A DNA stretch of 57,951 bases from CAZGCA01 sp964524145 (GTDB taxonomy: Bacteria; Hydrogenedentota; CAZGCA01), in the NCBI GenBank assembly GCA_964524145.1, contig CAZGCA010000030.1, forward strand, positions 1 through 57,951, read 5' to 3'. Positions 40,734 to 48,725 of this stretch are shown here, piece after piece. Both the position numbers and the translations under genes were made by a program. The notes under the pieces are model-generated. The model was not told where the DNA came from. It saw only the letters and a list, made by a program, of their open reading frames with translations, and did not search any database. Positions within the stretch are counted from its first letter, which is position 1. Each line of letters starts with the position of its first letter.

Positions 40734-43700
40734 ATGAAGAAGATCCTGATCCTTGCCGTTGGGGCGGTTGTCCTGTTCGTCCTGCTGGTTCTGTTGACCC
40801 GCCAGCGCCCGCCTGAACCCGTCGCAACGCGCCGGCCGATTACGGAGCGGGTTGTTGAGCCAACGCCTGAGCCGGAACCCGTGGAGATAGCCGTTCGAGA
40901 GGAGCCCGTTGCACCTGAGCCGACGCCGACGCCTGAGCCGGAGGAGGAGCCAACCGCACAGGTCGAGGAGACCGAGGAGCCTGACCCCGGGCCGCGGAAG
41001 CTGGAGGAAGGCGAGTGCGTCGTCTACGGCACGGTGTCCGAGCCCGGCGGCGATCCGGGACGCGGTGTGAAGGTAACGATAGCGCGCACGCATAACACTG
41101 AGGGGGAAGAGGACGAGCACAAGCCTATTGCGGAGACGACATCGCTCCACGACGGCTCCTACCGGCTCGAGAAGATCCCCGACGGGCGTTATGTACTGTA
41201 CGCGATAGCACCGCGTGCGAGCGGCGTCGAGACCCTGTTCTTGGATTCGGAACGGTCTCGCGAGACAAAGCAGGACATACAGATGAACCCGTCGTTTGCG
41301 ACGGGCGGCACGGTATGGAACGCCAAGCGGGAGCCGGTTTCAGGGGCAGCCGTCGTGTTGCTCGCGAGAAAGGACACGCCGGTCGATCCTGTCGTATTCA
41401 AACCCATGCCTTCCATGACGGACGACGCCGGAAGATACAGCCTCGATTACCTGTGGGAAGGCAGTTATACCATCCAGGCGAGCGCGAAAGACTACGCGCC
41501 GTCGGTGCTCAAGGACGTGAAGGCGGGCACAACGCGCAACGATATTGTGTTGTACTCCGGAGGAAGTGTTTCAGGCACAGTGACGTTCAAGGAGACCGGG
41601 AAACCTGCTCGAGCGATGCTTGTGGTGGCGCGGAACGAGGGAGGAGGCGGAAAGATCGAAGCTCGCACCGACAAGGAAGGAAAGTATCTGTTCGAGAGCG
41701 TATCGTGCGAGACGAAGCACACGATTACCGTCGAGAGCGAGAGTTTCGTTGCGGCTGAAGAACGGACAGTGACGTTGCGAGACGGAGAGACCTTGACCGG
41801 CGTGGACATTGTGCTGTCGCGCGGCGCGTCGATCTCGGGTAGAGTGCTGACTTCGGATACAGGTAAACCGCTACTTGGTGCGAAGGTCTACGTCAGGGGA
41901 CCCAAGCGCCGTGAAGCCACTTCCGGCGAGGATGGGACATACATGTGCAGTGCGCTTCGGCAAGGACAGTACGATGTACGATGCGAACCTCCTGAAGGCA
42001 TCGCACGTACGTACGGTCAGCCGAGAAAGGTGTCGGTCGGCCGTGACGAGCAGGTAATGGGCATAGATTTCAGCTTCGTGTCCGGCACATCAATATCGGG
42101 TCGTATCACGGACACTGCCATGAACGGGATCGAGGCAGCTCGAGTGCAAGCCAGCTCTCAAACCAGGGGAAGGTTCTCGCAAAGCGAAGCCAAAACGGAT
42201 GCACAGGGGAACTACCGGCTGACGGGTATCACGCGGAATGCCTCATGGCTCATACACGTTCGAGCCAAAGGGTATGGTGGCGTCAGCTCGAGACCCATCC
42301 CAGTGTCGGCGGACGGAGACGTGACCGGGATAGATTTTGTGCTCGAGTCGGGTGCGACCGTCTCGGGTCGCGTTGTGGATACCAACCGGCGTTCTTTGCC
42401 CAACGGCAGAATCCTGCTCTCGCTGCAGCAGGGAGGTCTTGGCGGACCAGTGCCTTCCGGTGACGTAGATGCAAATGGCAGATTCGAGATAAGTGACCTC
42501 GGACCGGGAACGTATCAATTCCAGGTGAGCATAGACAGACGCGGATCCTATCGCATGGCTCTAAACGATCCTATCACCGTCAGAGCAGGTGAAAAGATGA
42601 CCAACGTCGAGGTGGTCGTCGAGGCAAGCGGAGAAGGCTTCGTTGAAGGATATGCCCGGGACGAGGAGGGAACCGGTATTCTCGGCGTCAACGTCAACGC
42701 GTGGAGCAGGACGGGCCATCATTCAGATGCCAGCACGGATGCTTTGGGCCACTATCGGTTAGAAGGTCTCGGCGAAGGCACGGTCCAAATCCAGTTCTTG
42801 CATCAGAACTACGCGAATGCGTCGCTCAGAGAGATTCCCGTGGGGACCATGGACGCCGATGTGGTGCTGGTCCCCCGAGGAAGCGTGGAAGGGATCGTGC
42901 TGGACGCGACAACACGCCGGCCTATCACAGATTTCACCGTCGAGGCGGGGCGTGGCGGGGGCTACGGCAGCCCGAGGACCTTCCATTCGGAGGCTGGGGA
43001 ATTCGTTATGGACAATATCGAGCCGGGAATGACGAGCCTGAAAGCCTCGGCGGTCGGGTATGCGCCGCAGGAGATTTCAGATATCGTTGTCGAGAGCGGC
43101 CAGGTGACAAGCGGCATCGAGTTCTATTTGTCTCAGGGCAACGTCGTTCGGGGCACGGTGGTTGCCGCATCCAACTCACGTCCGGTCCCGGGAGCTAACA
43201 TATACCTTGGTGGCCTTCCGAGGGACCAGTGGCAGCAGGAACGAGATGTGACGGCAGTGACGGGAGCGGATGGTTCGTTTGTGCTGAAAGACGTCGGCGC
43301 GGGTGAACAGACGATAGGCGCGAAACACCCGGACTTTGCACCGGCTACGGTCATGGTGATGGTGCGTGCGGGTCGAGATGCGCAGGTAACCATCCGGCTG
43401 GGAGTGGGCGGCATAGTAGCAGGCTACGTGAGCGAGAACGGTGTGGCTGCCCCTGGAGCATATCTTAACCTTAACCGCCCCGATGGTTCGTACCATCAGT
43501 CCAGTCGTACGGATGAAGACGGATACTACGAGTTTAAGGGGCTCGCGATAGGTATATACCGGGTGTATGCGACCCTTCCTACCTCCGAACCGGGAGAACG
43601 CAGAGCGTCCCAGCAGGCCACCGTCGAGGTTCAGGAAGATCGTATCACCGAGCAAAACTTCGATTTCAGAGAGGGGACAGGGGTCATTGAAGGATACGTC

Positions 43701-44261
43701 ACGCGCAACGGCGAACCCGTCGCCGCCAACGGTAGAGTGACGGTTTCTTCGGGCTCGGACCCCGGAGGGTTTGCGGGAAACGCTACAGTCGACGGGAACG
43801 GCTTCTACCGCGTCGAAAAGCTGGCGGAGGGTTCTTATACGGTTGTGGCACAGATCTCCGACACGGAGACAAATCGTACGGTGATGCGACGCGCTTCGGC
43901 CGAGGTGGCAGATGGTCAGACCGTACGACTCGACATAGAGATTGCCGGAAGCGCAGGCATACGGGGCACGGTCTCGGCGCCTGCTGGATACGCGATCGTG
44001 ATCTTCGTGCGTGACGATTCAGCGACTGAACCGTTCTCCGTCGAGAATGCATCCCTTATGATGGACCAGATTCTCGGCGTGGCGCAGTCCGGGCCGGACG
44101 GCGATGGCCGTTACGAGATCACGGATCTCGAGCCTGGTTCGTACAACGTTACAGCGATCTGCATGCCAGCCGACGGCCAACCGTCAACGGAGATTCCACA
44201 AGCCTCCCGGATCGTGACGCTGGAGGAGGGCCAGTCAGTAATCGTCGATTTCTCGCTGTGA
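40734..44261 (+). CDS. Large envelope protein with many carboxypeptidase-regulatory-like repeats
   Basis: 1175 residues. One N-terminal membrane helix (about 3-22) is followed by a Pro/Glu-rich spacer (about 25-90). The rest is a string of about twelve beta-sandwich repeats of the CarboxypepD_reg/SpaA-like type, each with a pattern such as GxV-(T/S)-G-R-V, then P(V/L)xGAxV, TDxxGxYxLxGLxxGxY and a hydrophobic end (for example SISGRVLTSDTGKPLLGAKV; ASTDALGHYRLEGLGEG). It is probably anchored in the inner membrane and extends into the periplasm, or reaches the surface. Its own strong promoter and GGAGGAG site suggest good expression. Function unknown; adhesion or a structural role is a guess. 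Confidence 0.8.
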   Translation: MKKILILAVGAVVLFVLLVLLTRQRPPEPVATRRPITERVVEPTPEPEPVEIAVREEPVAPEPTPTPEPEEEPTAQVEETEEPDPGPRKLEEGECVVYGTVSEPGGDPGRGVKVTIARTHNTEGEEDEHKPIAETTSLHDGSYRLEKIPDGRYVLYAIAPRASGVETLFLDSERSRETKQDIQMNPSFATGGTVWNAKREPVSGAAVVLLARKDTPVDPVVFKPMPSMTDDAGRYSLDYLWEGSYTIQASAKDYAPSVLKDVKAGTTRNDIVLYSGGSVSGTVTFKETGKPARAMLVVARNEGGGGKIEARTDKEGKYLFESVSCETKHTITVESESFVAAEERTVTLRDGETLTGVDIVLSRGASISGRVLTSDTGKPLLGAKVYVRGPKRREATSGEDGTYMCSALRQGQYDVRCEPPEGIARTYGQPRKVSVGRDEQVMGIDFSFVSGTSISGRITDTAMNGIEAARVQASSQTRGRFSQSEAKTDAQGNYRLTGITRNASWLIHVRAKGYGGVSSRPIPVSADGDVTGIDFVLESGATVSGRVVDTNRRSLPNGRILLSLQQGGLGGPVPSGDVDANGRFEISDLGPGTYQFQVSIDRRGSYRMALNDPITVRAGEKMTNVEVVVEASGEGFVEGYARDEEGTGILGVNVNAWSRTGHHSDASTDALGHYRLEGLGEGTVQIQFLHQNYANASLREIPVGTMDADVVLVPRGSVEGIVLDATTRRPITDFTVEAGRGGGYGSPRTFHSEAGEFVMDNIEPGMTSLKASAVGYAPQEISDIVVESGQVTSGIEFYLSQGNVVRGTVVAASNSRPVPGANIYLGGLPRDQWQQERDVTAVTGADGSFVLKDVGAGEQTIGAKHPDFAPATVMVMVRAGRDAQVTIRLGVGGIVAGYVSENGVAAPGAYLNLNRPDGSYHQSSRTDEDGYYEFKGLAIGIYRVYATLPTSEPGERRASQQATVEVQEDRITEQNFDFREGTGVIEGYVTRNGEPVAANGRVTVSSGSDPGGFAGNATVDGNGFYRVEKLAEGSYTVVAQISDTETNRTVMRRASAEVADGQTVRLDIEIAGSAGIRGTVSAPAGYAIVIFVRDDSATEPFSVENASLMMDQILGVAQSGPDGDGRYEITDLEPGSYNVTAICMPADGQPSTEIPQASRIVTLEEGQSVIVDFSL

Positions 44262-44331
44262 TTCATGTCAGCGAGCTCGCGATCCCGGGCCGATTATGCG
44301 GAAATGAGTAATCTCGAAAGAGAGGAAATAG

Positions 44332-44360
44332 TTGACATCCGGGGCTGGCTGTGGTATATA
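44332..44360 (+). promoter_or_regulatory. Promoter of the tandem small-protein genes
   Basis: TTGACA at 44332-44337, a 17-base spacer and TATATA at 44355-44360 (a TATAAT at 44357 with a 19-base spacer is an alternative). The leader is about 90 bases. Confidence 0.65.
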
Positions 44361-44454
44361 ATAAGTGTGTGGAAGTGCGAAGTCTGGAGTTTGCGGGCCT
44401 CGATTTTGGGGCACGTAAGTCCTTCGATACGCGGTAGATGAAGGAGGCATGTAG

Positions 44455-44670
44455 ATGGACAGGCACATACGTCCGCTCACTCACGATACAGGAGCCGGTC
44501 TGGTCCCGGCGCAGATCGACCCGGGAACAGGAGGAACAGGAGGAACAGGAGGGACAGGCGGCGGAGGATATCTTGTCCTGATTTCGCCGTTGGCCTATGC
44601 TTTTGCCAAGTTCGACATGGTGATAGGCTCGCTGGTGGCGTACGCGCCATATAAAGGGGGCGTATACTGA
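44455..44670 (+). CDS. Small protein 1 of a tandem paralogous trio
   Basis: 71 residues. It begins MDRHIRPLTHDTGAGLVPAQ, continues with a Gly-Thr repeat (four GGTGG-like units) and ends with a hydrophobic stretch containing AYAFAKFDMVIGSLVAYA. AAGGAGG is 7 bases upstream of the ATG, a strong start. The N-terminal motif and the AK-x-D segment recur in the next gene, and the N-terminal motif also in the third. I do not recognise the family. The hydrophobic part could be a membrane or self-assembling helix; the N terminus could be a leader or targeting tag. Confidence 0.7.
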   Translation: MDRHIRPLTHDTGAGLVPAQIDPGTGGTGGTGGTGGGGYLVLISPLAYAFAKFDMVIGSLVAYAPYKGGVY

Positions 44671-44687
44671 TGAGAGAGGCTAGCCAC

Positions 44688-44891
44688 ATGGAGAGACATC
44701 TGCGCCCGCTGACCCGTGACGTTGCGGGTCCTGTCCCAGGGCAAGGCGGGGGCGGGGCCGTTGGCGGTACGAACGGCGGTGGTTTTGCTTCGACGGGCAA
44801 TCCGAAGCTGGATATGATCCTGAGCATATACACCGACCTCTACACGCTCACCGTCGCGAAGATTGACTTGTTGCTGGGCTTGAGCGCCTGA
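44688..44891 (+). CDS. Small protein 2 of a tandem paralogous trio
   Basis: 67 residues. MERHLRPLTRDVAGPVPGQ aligns with the start of protein 1, then a Gly-rich linker, then KLDMILSIYTDLYTLTVAKI and DLLLGLSA. The AKIDLLLGL end aligns with AKFDMVIGS of protein 1. The ATG at 44688 is chosen by that alignment and GAGAGG 8 bases upstream. An ATG at 44670 overlaps the stop of gene 1 by one base and would add six residues through coupling. Unrecognised family. Confidence 0.7.
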   Translation: MERHLRPLTRDVAGPVPGQGGGGAVGGTNGGGFASTGNPKLDMILSIYTDLYTLTVAKIDLLLGLSA

Positions 44892-45014
44892 CGTCTTACC
44901 GGTCAAGAGCGGTCTCGCGGCTCGATCGGTTAATGCAAGGATAGCTCGAGAGCGAAAGAGCATTCGCTATTGGCGCCAACGTACATGTGTGGGGTGATTG
45001 GAAAGGGTCACGAT

Positions 45015-45209
45015 ATGGAGAGCACGCATCTTAAGCCACTGACCAGGTACGGGGACGGGCCGGCAAAGGCACAGTTCGTGCCGGAGCTGCCGCCGATCTT
45101 TATGATGACGGCGTTCGAGGCGTGGTTGTACGATCTCGGTCTGTTGAAGCTCGGGTTCAGTACGACTGCTGCGACGTCGAAGAAGCCCGGCGCTACCCCG
45201 ACGACGTAG
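45015..45209 (+). CDS. Small protein 3 of a tandem paralogous trio
   Basis: 64 residues. MESTHLKPLTRYGDGPAKAQ matches the common pattern H-(I/L)-(R/K)-PLT-x4-G-x-(V)-x-(A/G)-Q. There is no Gly-rich linker; a hydrophobic segment with AWLYDLGLLKLGF follows, then a polar Thr/Pro/Lys tail. GGAAAGGG lies about 7 bases upstream. It is the most divergent of the three. Unrecognised family. Confidence 0.62.
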   Translation: MESTHLKPLTRYGDGPAKAQFVPELPPIFMMTAFEAWLYDLGLLKLGFSTTAATSKKPGATPTT

Positions 45210-45232
45210 CTCGATTTGGCTATAAACAGCCC

Positions 45233-45261
45233 TTGACATTTACGTCTCGCAGGTTCAGAAT
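45233..45261 (+). promoter_or_regulatory. Promoter of the corrinoid protein gene
   Basis: TTGACA at 45233-45238, 17 bases, CAGAAT at 45256-45261. Start near 45268 gives a leader of about 70 bases. Confidence 0.5.
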
Positions 45262-45336
45262 ACTCTCCGTGGAACTTGCGGTCAACGCAAGGCATTGTTA
45301 AACGAGTGGCAGGTTGTATCATCAGAGGAGGAAGAG

Positions 45337-45963
45337 ATGGCTGATTTGAAGGCGCTGGCCGAAGCGCTTATCAGTGGGAAGGCGGACGAAACGCAACGGC
45401 TCGCCCAGGAAGCCGTTGACGGCGGGGTGCCTGTCAAACAGGTGCTCGACGAAGGGCTGATCGCGGGCATGTGGGTTGTCGGCACGAGGTTCAAGAACAA
45501 CGAGTTCTACGTGCCCGAGGTGTTGATAGCGGCACGTGCAATGAACCGTGCGATGGAAGTGCTTGAACCACTGTTGGCGGAATCCGGGATCGAGCCGGTC
45601 GGAAAGGTGGCTATTGGTACTGTCAAGGGGGACCTGCACGATATCGGCAAGAACCTCGTCATGATGATGTGGAAGGGAGCAGGGTTCCAGGTAGAAGATC
45701 TCGGGATCGACTGCCCGCCTGAGAAGTTCGTTGAGGCGGCGAAGAACGGTGCCCAGGTGATCGGGCTGTCGGCGCTTCTGACCACAACGATGATAAACAT
45801 GAAGGACGTGGTGCAGGCGCTGAAGGACAGCGGGGCCGACGCCAAGACGGTCATCGGCGGCGCACCGGTTACGCAGAACTATGCCGACGAAATAGGTGCG
45901 GACGGATACGCGGCCGACGCGGCCTCAGCGGTCGACACGGCCAAAGCGCTTCTAGGGGTGTAG
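45337..45963 (+). CDS. Corrinoid protein of methyltransferase systems (MtbC/MtmC type)
   Basis: 208 residues. The N-terminal helical cap (about 1-85) has GLIAGMWVVGTRFKNNEFYVPEV. The B12-binding Rossmann domain has the corrinoid motif GDLHDIGKNLV with the lower-ligand His, then IGLSALLTTTM and VIGGAPVTQNYADEIGADGY. Such proteins carry a methyl group on cobalt between a substrate-specific methyltransferase and an acceptor such as a folate or thiol. No partner methyltransferase or activating protein is beside it. GGAGG is 6 bases before the ATG. An intrinsic terminator follows at 46004. Confidence 0.93.
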   Translation: MADLKALAEALISGKADETQRLAQEAVDGGVPVKQVLDEGLIAGMWVVGTRFKNNEFYVPEVLIAARAMNRAMEVLEPLLAESGIEPVGKVAIGTVKGDLHDIGKNLVMMMWKGAGFQVEDLGIDCPPEKFVEAAKNGAQVIGLSALLTTTMINMKDVVQALKDSGADAKTVIGGAPVTQNYADEIGADGYAADAASAVDTAKALLGV

Positions 45964-46003
45964 GCAAACTGGCCGACCTCTCAGGAACAAGGTGACAATT
46001 CTC

Positions 46004-46040
46004 GGCGAGTGGACAAGACCTGTTCACTCGCCTTTTTATT
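46004..46040 (+). terminator. Rho-independent terminator
   Basis: GGCGAGTGGACA and TGTTCACTCGCC form a 12-bp stem with one G-T and loop AGACC, followed by TTTTTATT. It ends the corrinoid gene transcript about 40 bases after its stop. This is the clearest intrinsic terminator in the window. Confidence 0.92.
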
Positions 46041-46078
46041 GGGGGACCTGAATGACGTTCGCGGGACTCCCGAAAGAA

Positions 46079-46100
46079 CAGGAGCCCGCAAAGGCTCCTG
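46079..46100. repeat. Hairpin upstream of the helicase gene
   Basis: CAGGAGCC and GGCTCCTG, 8 bases each, around loop CGCAAA. It lies 30 bases before the helicase ATG. No T-tract follows; a role in the leader of the helicase mRNA is possible. Confidence 0.45.
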
Positions 46101-46130
46101 CAGACACAACAAGCAAACACCCAGAAACCT

Positions 46131-48725
46131 ATGGAGCGAGTCCGTACAGAAGGCACGCATAGCGCACACGACCTGTTTGCCAAACACGCCCTTTCAGCAA
46201 TCAGATCGGAAATCGGAAACGCGGGCCAGAACGAGGTGTTCTTCCGCGGGAAGGTTGACGAGCACCTGCTCGTGACCGACGTGGAAGTCTGCGCAAGAGG
46301 CAACGAGGACAGCGTGCCCGTCTTCTTCCAGACCGTCGAGCCGGGCGAGGTAGTCATCCACAACCATCCGTCAGGCGATCTTGTGCCCTCGGACGCGGAT
46401 ACGTCGTTGGCGGCGGAGTTCGCACAGATGAGCGTGGGCTCGTACGTCATCGACAACAACGCTGAGCAGATCTACGTTATCATACCGCCGTTCGAGAAGA
46501 CCGAGGAGAAGCCGCTCGATGCCGCCGAGTGCGCTGCGGTGATAGAGCGGGGAAGCCGGTTAGCACGACTGCTGACCGGGTACGAGTACCGGCAGGAACA
46601 GGTCTGGATGATGGGAGCGGTTGTAGACGCCTTCAACAACAAGGAAATCGCTTTGATCGAAGCAGCCACCGGTACCGGCAAGACGGTCGCTTACCTGGTG
46701 CCTGCTATTCTGTGGTCAACACGCAACAAGGGCCGGACAGTTGTGTCGACCAACACGATAAACCTTCAGGAACAGCTCATATGGAAGGACATCCCCCTGT
46801 TGAAACAAGCCATGAATCTCAAGTTCAAGGCGGTGCTCGTCAAGGGACGGGGGAACTATGGGTGCCTGCGCAAGCTCAAACGTGTCGAGGAGGAGCTGGG
46901 GTTGCTGCCGGGAAGCGAGGACGCGGAGTTGCTGTCCGCCATAGTCGAGTGGTCAAAGAAGACCCGCGACGGCAGCAAGTCGGACCTGAGCTTCGTGCCC
47001 CCGGAACGTGTCTGGGAGAGGGTCGCATCCGAGGCGGACGTCTGCATGCACGCAAAGTGTCCCCACTTCAGAGCGTGTTTCGTGAATCGTGCGCGACGCG
47101 AGGCCGCGAAAGCCGACGTGCTGGTGGTCAACCACCATCTTCTGTTTGCCGACCTGGCACTGAGGATAGAGTTGGGGAAATACTCGAGTCTTGCCGTGCT
47201 CCCTCCATACCAGCGGATAATCTTCGATGAAGGCCACAACGTTGAAGACGTCGCGACATCATACTTCGGCAGGCAGGTGACGCGGATCGGCGTTGAGCGA
47301 CAGATCGGGCGGATTTCGAGACTGGAACGAACGACACGAGGCGAGGCCGAGCGGGGGATAGTGCCGTTTCTGCGTGTCAAACTGATGTCGCATACGGACA
47401 AGCTTGACGATTCCTGGTTCGACCGGTTCTGCAAGCTCACGGATGAACAGCTCCTGCCGGCGCGAGATGAGCTCATCCTCGAATCGTCGTTGGCATTCGA
47501 CGAGATATTTCGTTACGTTCGGAGCATCCTCGGAGAAGACGGTCCGGAACGGAAGCTGCGGGTAACGGCGTCCGTTCGCGACGCGGAACAGATGCGGACG
47601 CTCTTCGAAACGACTATTAAGCCGTTCGCTGGGAAGCTCCGCAGGTTCGCCAGTGATCTGTTCGACGTATTGAGACTGCTCAAGGAAGTGTCAGATGAAT
47701 CGTGCCGCTCAGAGATCGCGAGCGAGATAGTGGAACTGCGTGCGTGTCCAGACAAGTTCCTCACGCTTGCAGGATACATCGAAGAGTTCTTCGGCGAGTC
47801 GGGCGACGAAGAGAAGGTCTACTGGATCGAGCTCGGGAGCACGTCGAGGAAAGTGATCCGGCTCAAATCCTGTCCGTTGGACATCTCGGGCCTGATGGCC
47901 GAACACGTCTACCCGAATTTCGACACCATCGTGATGACCTCGGCGACTCTTGCAGTAGACGGGTCGTTGGGCTTCCTTCGCAACAGGCTCGGGCTCAACG
48001 ATACACAGGACAAAACGTTGTCCGAACGGGTTCTGGCGTCGCCGTTCGACTACGAATCCCAGGCGATAGTAGCTATTCCGACAAACATTCCTCTGCCGAA
48101 TGACGCAGGCTTTCTTGACGCGGTTTCGAGGATGGTGCTTAAGACGGTTGAAACGTCGCACGGCCGTGCGTTCGTGCTTTTTACCTCGTTCCGTGCGCTC
48201 GAAGACGTGCATGCAAAGACAGCCCGGCAGCTTCGCGAACTGGGCTTCACACCGCTGAAACAGGGTTCGAGGACGAGGCACGCGTTACTGGCCGAGTTCC
48301 GGCGCGACATTGACTCGGTACTCTTCGGCACGGACAGCTTCTGGCAAGGTGTGGACGTGGAAGGCGAAGCGCTCGAGTGCGTGATACTGGTCAAGCTGCC
48401 CTTCAAGGTTCCGACAGAACCCGTGCAGGAAGCACGCGCGGAACGGATAGACCGACTTGGCGGGAACTCGTTTTTGGAGTATACTGTTCCCCAGGCAGTG
48501 ATCAAGTTCCGACAGGGTCTGGGCAGGCTTATCAGGCGCAAGACGGACCGTGGCGCGATTGTCGTGCTGGATAAGCGGGTGCTGACGCGCCCTTATGGCC
48601 GCACGTTCTTGAGCAGTATACCGCCTGCACGAACGGTCAAGGGAACCAGCGACGAGGTTGTCAAAGAGTTGCGATCCTTTTTCACGGCAACCTTGAGGAG
48701 TGGAACCAGTGAAAAAACCGAATAA
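46131..48725 (+). CDS. DinG-family DNA helicase with N-terminal JAMM (RadC-like) domain
   Basis: 864 residues. Residues about 1-125 form a JAB1/MPN-like domain with a complete JAMM metal motif: Glu35, then H77-x-H79-x7-S87-x2-D90 in HNHPSGDLVPSDAD, as in RadC. From residue 130 comes an XPD/DinG-type helicase: QEQVWMMGAVVDAF, Walker A ATGTGKTVAYL, four iron-sulfur Cys (GNYGC, DVC, KC, RAC), FDEGHNVED in place of DEAH, and the C-terminal FGTDSFWQGVDVEG and GLGRLIRRKTDRG motifs. It should unwind DNA 5' to 3'. No clear Shine-Dalgarno sequence precedes the ATG, so the exact start is uncertain, but the JAMM domain is in frame. Confidence 0.88.
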   Translation: MERVRTEGTHSAHDLFAKHALSAIRSEIGNAGQNEVFFRGKVDEHLLVTDVEVCARGNEDSVPVFFQTVEPGEVVIHNHPSGDLVPSDADTSLAAEFAQMSVGSYVIDNNAEQIYVIIPPFEKTEEKPLDAAECAAVIERGSRLARLLTGYEYRQEQVWMMGAVVDAFNNKEIALIEAATGTGKTVAYLVPAILWSTRNKGRTVVSTNTINLQEQLIWKDIPLLKQAMNLKFKAVLVKGRGNYGCLRKLKRVEEELGLLPGSEDAELLSAIVEWSKKTRDGSKSDLSFVPPERVWERVASEADVCMHAKCPHFRACFVNRARREAAKADVLVVNHHLLFADLALRIELGKYSSLAVLPPYQRIIFDEGHNVEDVATSYFGRQVTRIGVERQIGRISRLERTTRGEAERGIVPFLRVKLMSHTDKLDDSWFDRFCKLTDEQLLPARDELILESSLAFDEIFRYVRSILGEDGPERKLRVTASVRDAEQMRTLFETTIKPFAGKLRRFASDLFDVLRLLKEVSDESCRSEIASEIVELRACPDKFLTLAGYIEEFFGESGDEEKVYWIELGSTSRKVIRLKSCPLDISGLMAEHVYPNFDTIVMTSATLAVDGSLGFLRNRLGLNDTQDKTLSERVLASPFDYESQAIVAIPTNIPLPNDAGFLDAVSRMVLKTVETSHGRAFVLFTSFRALEDVHAKTARQLRELGFTPLKQGSRTRHALLAEFRRDIDSVLFGTDSFWQGVDVEGEALECVILVKLPFKVPTEPVQEARAERIDRLGGNSFLEYTVPQAVIKFRQGLGRLIRRKTDRGAIVVLDKRVLTRPYGRTFLSSIPPARTVKGTSDEVVKELRSFFTATLRSGTSEKTE

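Noticed and set aside
44263..44484. Minus-strand frames opposite the promoter of the small-protein trio
   Set aside because: They cover a good promoter and ribosome site on the plus strand and show no conserved pattern.
44455..44891. Classical double-glycine bacteriocin leader for the small proteins
   Set aside because: The Gly-rich stretch is long and repetitive rather than a GG cleavage site, and no peptidase-ABC exporter is nearby.
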